The notes under the pieces were generated by a model. It was not told the origin of the DNA. It did not search any database and worked only from the letters and a program-made list of their open reading frames with translations. The translations under genes were made by a program, and so were the position numbers. Shown here one piece after another: positions 16,486 to 25,548 of a stretch of DNA of 64,000 bases. Source of the DNA: Soonwooa sp023440705 (GTDB lineage Bacteria; Bacteroidota; Bacteroidia; Flavobacteriales; Weeksellaceae); assembly GCA_023440705.1 (NCBI GenBank), contig JAEXRP010000030.1:1-64000 (forward strand), written 5' to 3'. The first letter of the stretch is position 1. The number at the start of each line of letters is the position of its first letter.

Positions 16486-18755
16486 TAATTGTGTGTTTTA
16501 GTATAAAAAAATTCGGGTTCTGAAACAACTCCATCAATAATACTCAATCGACCAATTTCTTCATCGATTATTTGGTATTTGATCTCTTTCGTATAGTTTA
16601 TCCAAAGTTGATTTTGTTCTTTATATGTTTTAAATTCAGTAGCCAATGGCTCTAATTCATTTTCAATTTGTGCACCTGTTGTGCTAATACCTGCTTTTTC
16701 AATTTCAGCAATCGGAATTTGATAATTAAATTCTTTTTTAACCTGCGATTTTATTTCTACTGCAATACTTTCCTTAATTAATTTCAGTTCTGCACGCAGT
16801 TTCTTTTTTTCTTCGTTACTAGGTGCTTCTTTACCTTTTAATTCCAACTTTGCAAGAATTGGTTTTACTTTCGCCTCGTACTTCTTAGCGATTTCCTTTT
16901 CGGATTTTGCAGTAATTTTTTGGTACTGTTCAGCTTCTTCTTCGGTAAACTTTTTAAAGAAAAGTAAGCTTGGTTTTACCGTTGCCCCACTTGCTATAAA
17001 TACATCTTGCGGAATAGAGACTATAAGCAAAATTTTAGCTCTACTTTCCACATAATCTCTGATTCTTTGCAAGTTGATATTATTCAATACACCTTCGGGC
17101 AATACGATTCCCATTCGTCCACCTGCTTTTAGCAAGTTTAGGCAACGTTCAATAAATAATACTTCTGTGAGCGTACTCATACTTCCTGTATCGTACAGTT
17201 CCAACAATGACTTGTCTATATTGTCATTGATTTGTTTTAGGGCTTCATCATAAGCTTTGCCATATCTTTCACGGTACTTTGCAATTCTATCCACATCCGT
17301 ATATTTATCTGCTTCCGTTATTTTAAGAGATTTCTCAACCCGACTTCCAAAAGGCGGATTGGTCAGAATAATATCGAATCTATTTTCAAAAATTCCGTTT
17401 ACATTTAATAAACCGTCATTATGATGTACGCCACCGTGTCCATCTCCGTGCATAATCATATTCATTTTTGCAGTACGACTCATTCTTGGGTTGGCATCTG
17501 TTCCAAAAATACAGTCATAGCTCAATTCTCTGATTCTGCTTTTGGGGTTGTTAATATCTAATTCTGCATTCAGCTTGGTAAAAAGTTTGTTGACTTTTTC
17601 ATCAATTTCTGTTTTCTTTTTTTCTGTTAGCTTTTCATACTTTGCATCATAGAAGTCCCTTTTGATTTTTTCTTTTGCTAAATGGATTTCATTTTCAATT
17701 TTTGCTCTGACATATTCAAAAGCTTTAATTAAAAAACCTCCTGAACCACAGCAAGGATCGCAAATCACTTCGTTTTCTTGGGGGTCGAGAACTTCCACCA
17801 TAAAGTCGACAATCGTTCTTGGTGTGAAAAATTGTCCTAATTCTCCTCTGAATGTTTTACCTAAAAACTGTTCAAAAGCAATACCTTTTACGTCATCAGA
17901 AGTCGTGGAAAGATTATAGGTTTCCAATTCTTTCACAATAGCTTCAAAGCTATTTTCTCTAATTCTGATTATTTCGTTCGGCTCAAAAAGGTCGTCGTCA
18001 ATTAATTCCTTTTTAACTTTTTCAAAAAGCTCTTGATAGAACGGTAAATTTTTATTTACAGGTAAGTCTGAAAAATTTTGTTTTAAATCTAAATATATTT
18101 TTTTGCTGAATATATTACCTTCATTATTCGACCTTTCATATAGTGTTTTTACAAATAATATTTTACTTATTTCATCAAATGCAGCCTCTGGCGATAATTT
18201 GTCATTGTTCCTAATTATATTATGACATCTTGTAAGAGTTTTACTAAATTCATCTCGAGCAAATTCATTTGTCTGTCCTAATAAAATAGAAACGATATGG
18301 TCATCCTGAGCCTGTTCATTTGTAGGAATATTTATTAATTCATCGGGCTGTTCTTTTTCAGATATTTTGAAAACTTTGGAATATATTTTAGTTTGTTTGG
18401 AATTTGTAGCAACAAAAAATTCTGCTCCAATTTGTTTAGAAATTTCAATTCCTTTAAAGTAATCTTCGGGTCTTATTATTATACTATCTGATTTACATTC
18501 AATAAAAATTAAAGGTTTTTCATTGTTTTTTTGACTTTTTTCATTTCGCCAAACTAAAATATCAGATTTTATTTTTTTATCAGTTACCTTAGAATAATCA
18601 TAATCTTGGGTCATTTGTTTAGTGGTAAAACCGTAAACGTTGACCAATCTACATATATATTTTTGACGAATTTCCTCCTCAGTACTTAAGGTTATCCAAA
18701 CATCATTTCCTTTTAATGGCGCTTTGATCTTATTACCTTTTATTTCTACACGCAT
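16485..18755 (-). CDS. Fused nuclease-methyltransferase (MR) of a type I-like / BcgI-like restriction system
   Basis: The 756-aa protein joins a nuclease-like N-terminus to an N6-adenine methyltransferase. The first 90 residues resemble the HsdR N-terminal domain, with EEEIRQKY near 26-33 and a PD-(D/E)XK core of D65 and E86-C-K88 in LIFIECKSD. The methyltransferase has GQFFTPRTIVDFM near 305-317, motif I DPCCGSGGF near 335 and motif IV NPPFG near 467. There is no helicase domain, unlike true HsdR, so with HsdS this resembles BcgI-type systems that cut without translocation. The start ATG 18755 shares a base with the stop of a decayed XRE gene. Cleavage activity is inferred. Confidence 0.87.
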   Translation of the reverse strand: MRVEIKGNKIKAPLKGNDVWITLSTEEEIRQKYICRLVNVYGFTTKQMTQDYDYSKVTDKKIKSDILVWRNEKSQKNNEKPLIFIECKSDSIIIRPEDYFKGIEISKQIGAEFFVATNSKQTKIYSKVFKISEKEQPDELINIPTNEQAQDDHIVSILLGQTNEFARDEFSKTLTRCHNIIRNNDKLSPEAAFDEISKILFVKTLYERSNNEGNIFSKKIYLDLKQNFSDLPVNKNLPFYQELFEKVKKELIDDDLFEPNEIIRIRENSFEAIVKELETYNLSTTSDDVKGIAFEQFLGKTFRGELGQFFTPRTIVDFMVEVLDPQENEVICDPCCGSGGFLIKAFEYVRAKIENEIHLAKEKIKRDFYDAKYEKLTEKKKTEIDEKVNKLFTKLNAELDINNPKSRIRELSYDCIFGTDANPRMSRTAKMNMIMHGDGHGGVHHNDGLLNVNGIFENRFDIILTNPPFGSRVEKSLKITEADKYTDVDRIAKYRERYGKAYDEALKQINDNIDKSLLELYDTGSMSTLTEVLFIERCLNLLKAGGRMGIVLPEGVLNNINLQRIRDYVESRAKILLIVSIPQDVFIASGATVKPSLLFFKKFTEEEAEQYQKITAKSEKEIAKKYEAKVKPILAKLELKGKEAPSNEEKKKLRAELKLIKESIAVEIKSQVKKEFNYQIPIAEIEKAGISTTGAQIENELEPLATEFKTYKEQNQLWINYTKEIKYQIIDEEIGRLSIIDGVVSEPEFFYTKTHN

Positions 18756-18936
18756 TACTGTTCTTTTTTAGTTGGGATTATCAGTTCTCTTACATCAATT
18801 TTTGATAGAGTTGCAAATGAGACGAAGATATCCATGGATGGTTGTACTTCGTTTGTGCACCAGCGAGAAACAGTGGTTTCGTTTTTCTTTGTTTCGCTAA
18901 AACAGGTTTATGTCTATTTATAGGCTTTTTCCTCAT
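18755..18936 (-). pseudogene. Decayed XRE-type regulator in front of the RM operon
   Basis: The minus strand has ATG at 18936 (MRKKPINRHKPVLAKQRKTK). Then, in a shifted frame, it reads KNETTVSRWCTNEVQPSMD and DVRELIIPTKKEQ with TAA at 18757-18755. Together they form a short Cro/C1-type helix-turn-helix protein of the kind reading INRIK.VL....KT..WLAE.LGK.E.TVSRWCTN. About ten residues around the first helix are missing and the frame is broken. The stop overlaps the MR start (TAATG), so this was the first cistron, perhaps a controller of the RM genes. Confidence 0.75.
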
Positions 18937-19353
18937 ACTAATTGGCATAATCTGCAAATATATCAACTTCTGAGAATATTAAAATACTTTATCGATTGAT
19001 TTAACAATAAGGATAAGATTATTTTAGAACAATTACAATAGCCTATAAAGATTTTAGATAATTTAAGTAATTATGCTCTATTCATAATAAATGTAGTACA
19101 GAACAAATTTTTTACATTAGTGATAAAACAAAATGCAGCCTGATGGAGCTTTGTGCTTATTTATAGATTGTGCGAATGTCGCTTGCACGGACTTTGTTGA
19201 TACTTTTTGGCTTCGCTAAACCACTTCGTTAGGTTTTAGATTGTCTAAATTAAGGAAAAAAACAATGTGAAAAGCAGCGACGTGTAAATATTACTAAAAC
19301 GTTCAGTTATCACAAAACTCCGCATTTTGCTAATACAATGTTAGCTGACGTTT
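18937..19353. other. Gap upstream of the RM operon, no gene seen
   Basis: AT-rich sequence between the XRE remnant and the esterase gene. Around 19205-19235 it holds the short dispersed word AAACCACTTCGTTAGGTTTT, also seen near 10830 and 10866. The minus-strand RM promoter should lie here, but I cannot assign it with confidence. Confidence 0.5.
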
Positions 19354-20175
19354 TTATTCAGCTTTGTTTAAAGTCCAAATTAATGCTTTTTCTTTAGTTG
19401 CTCTAAATATTGTAGTGTGTTTTTCTTTTGGTTCGTCAGAGTAATTCCATTTCAAATTTGCAAGGTTTTCTGTTTTTAATATACCTGCTAACTCTTTTGT
19501 ATATGGTGCAATATCTGTGGCATTTGAGCTAGCAAACCAAAGTCGCTTATTAGTAGTTGTAGGAAATTTCGTTAAATGTTCTTTAGCTGTTCTAACCAAA
19601 TAATGATTGTTCCACCATAATGATGGATCAAAAGCAATATAATTGTCGAACATTTCGGGCGTTAGAAAAAATGTTTCCATCACAAAAAGTCCAGAAGCTG
19701 ATTCTCCTATAATACTTTTTTCTTTTGTTGTTCGGTAACGTTGGTTTATTTGAGGAAAAAGTTCGTCTTTAATAAATGCTCTAAATTTTTCTGAACCTCC
19801 AACAATTGGTGCAATTTTCTTGTCTTCTTCAACTTCAGTAAATCCTGTTAAATCTCGTCTTCTTTGAGTATTTTCAATGCCTACAAGAATAACTGGTTTG
19901 ATTTTATTTTCTTTGATGAGCTTTGCAAGCGTATTTGCAATATGAGGAAAGTCTTCTTTTATTCCTCCATCAGCCATATAGATTACCGATAAAGAATCCG
20001 TACTTGTTTTGTAATTCTCAGGTGTCCATACATTAATGACTCTATCCTCGTTAACTTGTTTAGATTTAATAGTAAAAGTTTCGTGTTGGGGAATTGGATC
20101 ATTTGTTTTTGACGTATTAGAACAACTTGTTAAGTATAAAATTCCTATCAAAAAAACGTAATATAATGTCTTCAT
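19354..20175 (-). CDS. Lipoprotein esterase, alpha/beta hydrolase of the Fes/IroE-like type
   Basis: The 273-aa protein has a lipoprotein signal ending in LTSCSN (Cys near residue 18). An esterase domain of the D-type/enterobactin-esterase class follows: VIYMADGG near 64-71, PVILVGIENTQRRRDL near 94-109, and a nucleophile elbow GESASGLF near 157-164. The late ...EKHTTIF... region supplies a likely catalytic histidine. Such enzymes cleave siderophore or other esters; the substrate here is unknown. It lies alone between the two restriction systems and looks like cargo of the island. The start at 20175 gives a correct signal peptide. Confidence 0.8.
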   Translation of the reverse strand: MKTLYYVFLIGILYLTSCSNTSKTNDPIPQHETFTIKSKQVNEDRVINVWTPENYKTSTDSLSVIYMADGGIKEDFPHIANTLAKLIKENKIKPVILVGIENTQRRRDLTGFTEVEEDKKIAPIVGGSEKFRAFIKDELFPQINQRYRTTKEKSIIGESASGLFVMETFFLTPEMFDNYIAFDPSLWWNNHYLVRTAKEHLTKFPTTTNKRLWFASSNATDIAPYTKELAGILKTENLANLKWNYSDEPKEKHTTIFRATKEKALIWTLNKAE

Positions 20176-20540
20176 TTCAATATCATTATTTGGTTTTACT
20201 CTGCTTTACAAAATGTCTGCTAACTGGAAAAAGTATTGGCGATAATGACGGATTAGAAAGCGAAAACTTTCAATCTTGCACTAAGCTAAGCTGCAGATTT
20301 TTTTATTATTTTATAAATTTATGAAAAAAGTAAATATAAAAGACTGTTGCGACAAAAAAAAGAAACTTTCAATTTCTCCTTTAATGCCATTTCGCCAATA
20401 AGATGTTATGCCTAGTTTTTTATTATTTTATGTGTAGTCCAACACTGTGCATTATTAATTTTAATATTATTAAAATTTTCGGCTTTTAATTTGTTACAAA
20501 AAATAAAAATCATCCTATTTGATTTTCAAAAGGAAAGTTG
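20176..20540. other. Gap without a gene
   Basis: AT-rich intergenic sequence between the esterase start and the integrase remnant. Short open frames here lack recognisable features. No repeat or RNA gene seen. Confidence 0.45.
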
Positions 20541-20803
20541 TTACCATTGTTAAGTAATCAAAAAATGAATGCCTATCTGACGGAAATTGTAGATTTATGT
20601 GTAATTTCTAAAGAGTTGACTTTCCATGTTTCTCGCCCCACATTGCCACAACTGTTACTTTAGCTAATGGCGTTTCTATCGAAAGTGTTAGCAAAATGCT
20701 GGGACATAAAAACATAAAAACCACACAGCATTACGCCAAGATCCTCGATAAAAAAGTAGGTGATGATTGTTATTTAAAGAATGTATTAGAGTTAAAAAAA
20801 TGA
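20541..20803 (+). pseudogene. C-terminal remnant of a tyrosine-type integrase/recombinase
   Basis: The frame from 20541 reads LPLLSNQKMNAYLTEIVDLC and ELTFHVSRPT. A one-base loss near 20646 shifts the frame, which continues as TVTLANGVSIESVSKMLGHK, IKTTQHYAKILDKKVGDD and a stop at 20801-20803. These are the catalytic-box motifs of Bacteroidota phage-integrase-family recombinases: H-x-x-R (R here, with the H-T-F-A-T-T box mutated), LGH and the tyrosine in QHYAK. The N-terminal two thirds are gone. The fragment cannot be functional and marks an old mobile-element end. Confidence 0.85.
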
Positions 20804-20852
20804 TAAGAAAACAAGGTTAAATGTATAGTTATATCTTTTCAACTTACATATT

Positions 20853-21476
20853 TTATGATTGAACTAAAATACTTGTGAAGTCAAATATCAAATGCCTCAA
20901 AGTACCAATGTCAGAATGATTGGATTGGTAAATAGACTTTATTACTTTCTCTGACTTTAAGTTTAAGACTTCTGTATTCCTTTTGTCTTTCCCCAATAAT
21001 GAGTTTATTCCTTTTATTGTTTCATCTGTTTTACCTTCAAGAAGATAGCCTAACATACAGCCCATTGGATACTTTTTAGAAATATATCTGTCCATTCCCT
21101 CATTTATGTATGCTCTTTTCAAAGCAGAACTTTTTTCTTTTAATCTTTTGGCTTCAAAGAAATATTTAAACTCCTGCTTTAAAGCAAAATGAGCCATTTT
21201 TAAATCAATTCGAGGTAATTTATCTGAAAATCCTTTTACTTTGGACACATTTTTTGGAACACGGAACTCGGGTGATAAATGTATTTTGAATTTTGAAATC
21301 CTTTTGGGATTTTTTTCCATTTTTTCAAAGAGTTCATAAGAAATATCATTTTCGTTCCAATCTGATTGTATTATTTTTTCAGTTAGTGAAACTTGATATG
21401 CTTCAATGATTAGTTGACAACTTTTTTGCTCAAAAGCATTTCTGAATTTTTCGTAAACAATTGTATTCAATGCCAT
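20853..21476 (-). CDS. Small PD-(D/E)XK-like partner of the Eco57I-type methyltransferase
   Basis: The 207-aa protein is not one I recognise by name. Around residues 88-112 it carries LPRIDLKMAHFALKQEFKYF followed by FEAKRLKE, which fits a PD-(D/E)XK nuclease core with D91 and E108-A-K110. It starts 2 bp after the stop of the 1026-aa methyltransferase and must be co-transcribed with it. The simplest reading is that it is the cleavage subunit, or part of it, for the neighbouring modification enzyme. Without structure or homologues this remains inference. Confidence 0.65.
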   Translation of the reverse strand: MALNTIVYEKFRNAFEQKSCQLIIEAYQVSLTEKIIQSDWNENDISYELFEKMEKNPKRISKFKIHLSPEFRVPKNVSKVKGFSDKLPRIDLKMAHFALKQEFKYFFEAKRLKEKSSALKRAYINEGMDRYISKKYPMGCMLGYLLEGKTDETIKGINSLLGKDKRNTEVLNLKSEKVIKSIYQSNHSDIGTLRHLIFDFTSILVQS

Positions 21477-21478
21477 GG

Positions 21479-24400
21479 TTAATTCCCGTTTAAGATTTCA
21501 AGAATTAATTCAGATGCATCTTCTAATGCCATTGATTGTGACCAAAATCTATGTTGATTTGGACGAATAATATAAATATCGTCGCCTGTTTTATAGTTCA
21601 GTTTCTTTCTGAAATATATGCTACTAGACTTTTTCTCCCATAAGTGTTGGTCTAACTTTTTCAGTTCTGTATCAACAAATTCTTTTGATGTTGTAACTTC
21701 TTTTCTTTTTTTATCAAAAGTTAGTTTAATGAACATCAATGGTGTAAACCTACTAATATTATAAACCGTTAAGTTTCCATATAATTCCTGACCGTCAAGA
21801 AAATCGTTAATTTCCTGACTAATCACTTGGGCGTATTTTTGCACCTGTATTTTTTTTACAGGAAACAATGAAACTGATTTTTCTTGTTTGTGAAATAATT
21901 CAATATTATCTAAAAGATGTTGAACAATATATTGTTCATTTTCAGATAAGCAACTTAGAATTAATTCGTTGATTTCATTTTCTATTGATTTATTTACAGT
22001 ATAAAACGTCTTATCGTAAAGCTTTTCATCAAATAGTTTTACGATGTGATTTTTTTGCTTATCACTTAATTTTTCTAATAGGTAAGGTGCTTCAAAAAGT
22101 TCTTTATGCTTGACTACGTCTCTTTCAATTCCCCAACTTGATGTTGTTAAGAAAGCGTAGTATCGAATAAAGTCTGAATTAAGATAAGCTGTCAATAATT
22201 TTAATAGGGCTTCATCATTATTTTTTGAATAAATACCAACAATTCCTTTTGAATAAGCACTTTTGTAGTCAACAAAAGAAGCTAATAATGAAAGTTGATG
22301 TTCATTGACTTTTATTCCTTCATTTAGTAAAATATGAGAAGTTTGATAGGCTTCTATTTTGCCCAATCTTCTAAATTTAACTGCATCAATTCTGTCAATT
22401 GGTGTAGGAGTATAATATTTTAAAATATTATTTGGGGTATGAATAGGCAATTCCTTTATTTCGTTATTAGGCTTATTTGCAGGACTGCTAAGCTCAAAAC
22501 CAACGCCGTAATCAATATCTCCATTTGCAAGGAAAGATTTAATTGTTTCAAAACCATTATAGAGATTTTGAATTAGTCCCCAATCATTCATTCCACCCCA
22601 CATTGCAATCTTCCAAATTTTGGTGTCAGGTTTCTGACATTCTTCTCTTGGTAAAAATTTTAAATCTGTAAAGTCTATGCTCAATCCTTCAATAATATTG
22701 GATTTGATAAATGTTTTTGGAGCATAATAAGCAATTTTATCATTTAGCTTTTTAGGTTGATCTTTTTGATAAAATATAATGCTTATTGGTCCTGTCGCAT
22801 CTCCAAATAATTGTCCTCCAAAATTCTTTTTAGCATTACGGAGAATAGAAAAATTGAAAACTTTATCTACATAACAATCATTAAATAACCACTTTCTGAA
22901 ATTCTGATAAGTTCCACCTGTGTTGGTCAGAACTTTAGTATTGAATATCAAAGCTACTTCACCATTAGGAGCAAATTGTGTTGCTTTATGTAGAAAAGGC
23001 AAAACCATTTCTTTTGCAAATTTATATTTGTTGCAATAGTTTCTAATGTTTTTGTGTTTACCCTCTATATCTTTTTCTACTGATATTAGTCCGCCAAATG
23101 GAGGATTACCAACAACCAAATCAAACTTAATAGTCTCTATTTCTTCGTTTAGTGCAATGGTATCCCTGCAAAATAAATTTCTTCCCTGTGCTTTTAATGA
23201 TTTATCATTTGGATTGTTTATCAAATTAGGCAAACGGTGTTTTTTCTTTTGCCATAAAGTTTTTGGGTCTAAACAATCCACCAATGCCAAATATAAACTA
23301 AAGGCAGCCACTTTGATGGCTTGTGAGTGCAGTTCAATTCCAAAGATATTGTCAGTTAGTAAATTCTTTAGTTTATCAAAATCATTTAGCTTTTCTTTGT
23401 GTTGGTTTTCATAGCGTTTTACTAATCGCTTGAAACTCTCAACCAAGAAAATTCCTGAACCGCAACTTGGGTCTAAAATTTTTACATTGTAAATATCTTC
23501 TCCATTATTAGTTGGTAGTTTTTCATTCAAAATAAATTCAACCAATGCAGGAGGAGTATAATATGTTCCTGTTTGTTTCTTTAATTCAGGGTCAGTTTTA
23601 AATAAGAAATTTTCGTAAATTTCACTTAATAGCTCAATCTGAATAATACTAAAATTGAACAATCTCCAATCTTCAAAAAGTTTAGCCTGCGGTGTATTGT
23701 CATTTCCGCTGATGAAGCATTTTTTTATAATTTGAAGCTGTTCGTTTTTTATTGTTTCGTTGTCTTCTAATGTAAATACATTACCGTTAAAATCTTCCTC
23801 TAATCGTTCGTACAGCTTGTAGGTGGCTTCTGCGTCATCTAAAACATCAAAATAAGAATTTGCATCTTTTTTATAGGTGGAATATAGTTTTTTATCGGTT
23901 GCTCCTCTGTCTTCAAGGTATAAAAGAAATAAGGAGCGAAGAATAATTTTATGGATAAAATCTATTTCTAAACCTTCATTTCTGAGTTGTTCAGATGTAT
24001 TGATTAGACTTTCTATCAAGTATTTATCAACTCGCTTTTGCAAGTTAATTTTATCTCGGATAAATTGGGCATCTTCTAAAGTCCAGATAATTCCTGTATC
24101 AATGGCAATCCTCGAAAACAATTTATTGAGTTCTTGTAATTGTTGTTTGTCGGAATATTGGTAAGTTTTGATTTCAATCTCTTGTAACTCTTTATTGTAA
24201 TCAAAATTTTCTTTGGTTACAATAAGAGGTTTTTCAGAACAGTTGTAAATGCGGATTTCTGTTTCAGAATATACATACAGAAACAATACTTTTTTATAAT
24301 TCCAAATCTTACGTTGTGTTTCGGTAATGTCTTTTAGAACTTCTACATCAGTGAAATTGGCAACTTTTTTCAGAAAAACTGCAGGAAAGCTATTATTGTT

Positions 24401-24559
24401 TACTTCATCTGTATTAAAGTAAATTAAATCCACTCCAAAGTCTTTTTCTTTTACTTCATTTAGGATAACGGCTTCGCTGTCCGATAGTTTTTTACTATCG
24501 GATTGAATGGACTTTGCTCTGTCCAAATCAAGGTATTGAAGTATATCCTGTTCTCGCAT
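21479..24559 (-). CDS. Eco57I-like N6-adenine methyltransferase (type IIG/II RM protein)
   Basis: The 1026-aa protein contains TGTYYTPPALVEFIL near residues 332-346, motif I LDPSCGSGIFLVE near 360-373 and motif IV VVGNPPFGG near 483-491, which identify a gamma-class N6-adenine methyltransferase of the Eco57I type. The C-terminal 400 residues should include a TaqI-like recognition domain. In classic type IIG enzymes the N-terminus holds a PD-(D/E)XK nuclease. Here the matching region (VDLIYF...FPAVFLKKV, residues 43-66) lacks an obvious E-x-K, so cleavage may come from the 207-aa partner encoded next. ATG 24559 gives the usual short N-terminus. Confidence 0.87.
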   Translation of the reverse strand: MREQDILQYLDLDRAKSIQSDSKKLSDSEAVILNEVKEKDFGVDLIYFNTDEVNNNSFPAVFLKKVANFTDVEVLKDITETQRKIWNYKKVLFLYVYSETEIRIYNCSEKPLIVTKENFDYNKELQEIEIKTYQYSDKQQLQELNKLFSRIAIDTGIIWTLEDAQFIRDKINLQKRVDKYLIESLINTSEQLRNEGLEIDFIHKIILRSLFLLYLEDRGATDKKLYSTYKKDANSYFDVLDDAEATYKLYERLEEDFNGNVFTLEDNETIKNEQLQIIKKCFISGNDNTPQAKLFEDWRLFNFSIIQIELLSEIYENFLFKTDPELKKQTGTYYTPPALVEFILNEKLPTNNGEDIYNVKILDPSCGSGIFLVESFKRLVKRYENQHKEKLNDFDKLKNLLTDNIFGIELHSQAIKVAAFSLYLALVDCLDPKTLWQKKKHRLPNLINNPNDKSLKAQGRNLFCRDTIALNEEIETIKFDLVVGNPPFGGLISVEKDIEGKHKNIRNYCNKYKFAKEMVLPFLHKATQFAPNGEVALIFNTKVLTNTGGTYQNFRKWLFNDCYVDKVFNFSILRNAKKNFGGQLFGDATGPISIIFYQKDQPKKLNDKIAYYAPKTFIKSNIIEGLSIDFTDLKFLPREECQKPDTKIWKIAMWGGMNDWGLIQNLYNGFETIKSFLANGDIDYGVGFELSSPANKPNNEIKELPIHTPNNILKYYTPTPIDRIDAVKFRRLGKIEAYQTSHILLNEGIKVNEHQLSLLASFVDYKSAYSKGIVGIYSKNNDEALLKLLTAYLNSDFIRYYAFLTTSSWGIERDVVKHKELFEAPYLLEKLSDKQKNHIVKLFDEKLYDKTFYTVNKSIENEINELILSCLSENEQYIVQHLLDNIELFHKQEKSVSLFPVKKIQVQKYAQVISQEINDFLDGQELYGNLTVYNISRFTPLMFIKLTFDKKRKEVTTSKEFVDTELKKLDQHLWEKKSSSIYFRKKLNYKTGDDIYIIRPNQHRFWSQSMALEDASELILEILNGN

Positions 24560-24766
24560 ATTACTTATTATAATGCAAAATTAATTTATAAAATAGAATT
24601 TTTCAAAGTTAAACAATTAAAGAGCAAGTCTAATGAATTTTATGTATAATCAAGTATTATTATTGGATTAAGATTGGTGATATGACTTGGTGCTAAATTC
24701 TTCGGAAATGTTTTTTGAGCTTTGAGGTCTCAAAATTCTTCAGAATAACTTTTCGACTTACTCAGT

Positions 24767-24982
24767 TTGCGAGATACCAACTTTTACGAATTTACTCAAT
24801 TGCCAATGGCGCAAAAGTATGACTTGGTTTTTACTGTTGGAACTTATATTGACAAAGTTGATAGAGGGCAAAGTAGATTTGTATTGTACAAAGTATTTTC
24901 TTTCTATGTTGAAATAGAATATGATATCGCTTGTAATAAAATAATCTCTCTTTATTGTACTGATTATTTACAGTTTGAATAA
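24767..24982 (+). CDS. Small conserved protein, probably 5'-truncated
   Basis: The frame encodes FYEFTQLPMAQKYDLVFTVG, then YIDKVDRGQSRFVLYKVFSF and YVEIEYD. This pattern is familiar from small Bacteroidota hypothetical proteins (F..L....QYD.VF..GT.LD.......F.LY....FFVE.EYD). The first available start is TTG at 24767, and a stop lies a few codons upstream. Either the gene uses TTG or its 5' end was lost. No function is known. It lies alone between the methyltransferase and the double-HTH regulator. Confidence 0.5.
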   Translation: MRDTNFYEFTQLPMAQKYDLVFTVGTYIDKVDRGQSRFVLYKVFSFYVEIEYDIACNKIISLYCTDYLQFE

Positions 24983-25025
24983 TACAAGTAGTACAGAATT
25001 AAACTAGAAGAAAAGACAAAAAAAA

Positions 25026-25484
25026 TTAAAGATGATAAAGCTTTTTAAAAAGTTCACCCTCTTTTAATCCTAATGCTTTTTCAATGATAATCAGCTCATA
25101 GGCTTCTAATGCTCCTTTTCGATAGTATAGTTCAGAAAGTCTGGTTTCGCTTATTCCAGTTTTAGCAGCTATTTCTTCTAGAGTATTTTTTGATTGTTCA
25201 TAATGATACATCATTGATCCAAAAGTATTTCTCTTTTTATGATTATGTTTCCTTAAATTGTAATTTTTTAATGATGGATAAACTAATGGTATGGCAATAG
25301 CGAAGTCATCCTGAAAAGCATTCACTAGTAGATAAAAAGTTTCAGCAGATAATTTTTCTATCATACCATTTTTCAACTTACTAATTTGTCCTTTTGATAT
25401 TCCAGATTTATCAACTAATATTTTATCCTGCCAATTATGCTGGTTTAATCCTCTAATAATATATTTATCAATTTTATGAATCAT
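25026..25484 (-). CDS. Putative transcriptional regulator with two helix-turn-helix segments
   Basis: The 152-aa protein contains KILVDKSGISKGQISKLKNG (about residues 20-39) and TLEEIAAKTGISETRLSELY (about 101-120), both readable as XRE-type helix-turn-helix units. The first resembles a phage-repressor recognition helix. No ligand domain is visible. It lies at the edge of the restriction island and could control island genes or an adjacent element, but no target is evident. A strong plus-strand promoter-like sequence lies just upstream of its start, facing away. Confidence 0.72.
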   Translation of the reverse strand: MIHKIDKYIIRGLNQHNWQDKILVDKSGISKGQISKLKNGMIEKLSAETFYLLVNAFQDDFAIAIPLVYPSLKNYNLRKHNHKKRNTFGSMMYHYEQSKNTLEEIAAKTGISETRLSELYYRKGALEAYELIIIEKALGLKEGELFKKLYHL

Positions 25485-25515
25485 ATAAATATTTAATTTC
25501 TTTGTTTTAAAATTT

Positions 25516-25548
25516 TGTAATTATGAAACTATTTTGTATATTTGTTTT
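25516..25548 (+). promoter_or_regulatory. Bacteroidota-type promoter facing plus strand
   Basis: TTG (about 25516-25518) and TATATTTG (about 25541-25548) are separated by close to 19 bp, the spacing of the flavobacterial TTG-N19-TAnnTTTG promoter. No annotated gene follows for 950 bp, so its transcript is unexplained. Confidence 0.55.

Noticed and set aside
13033..18755. Classical type I restriction system
   Set aside because: There is no HsdR helicase; the nuclease-like domain is fused to the methyltransferase, which fits a BcgI-like layout better.
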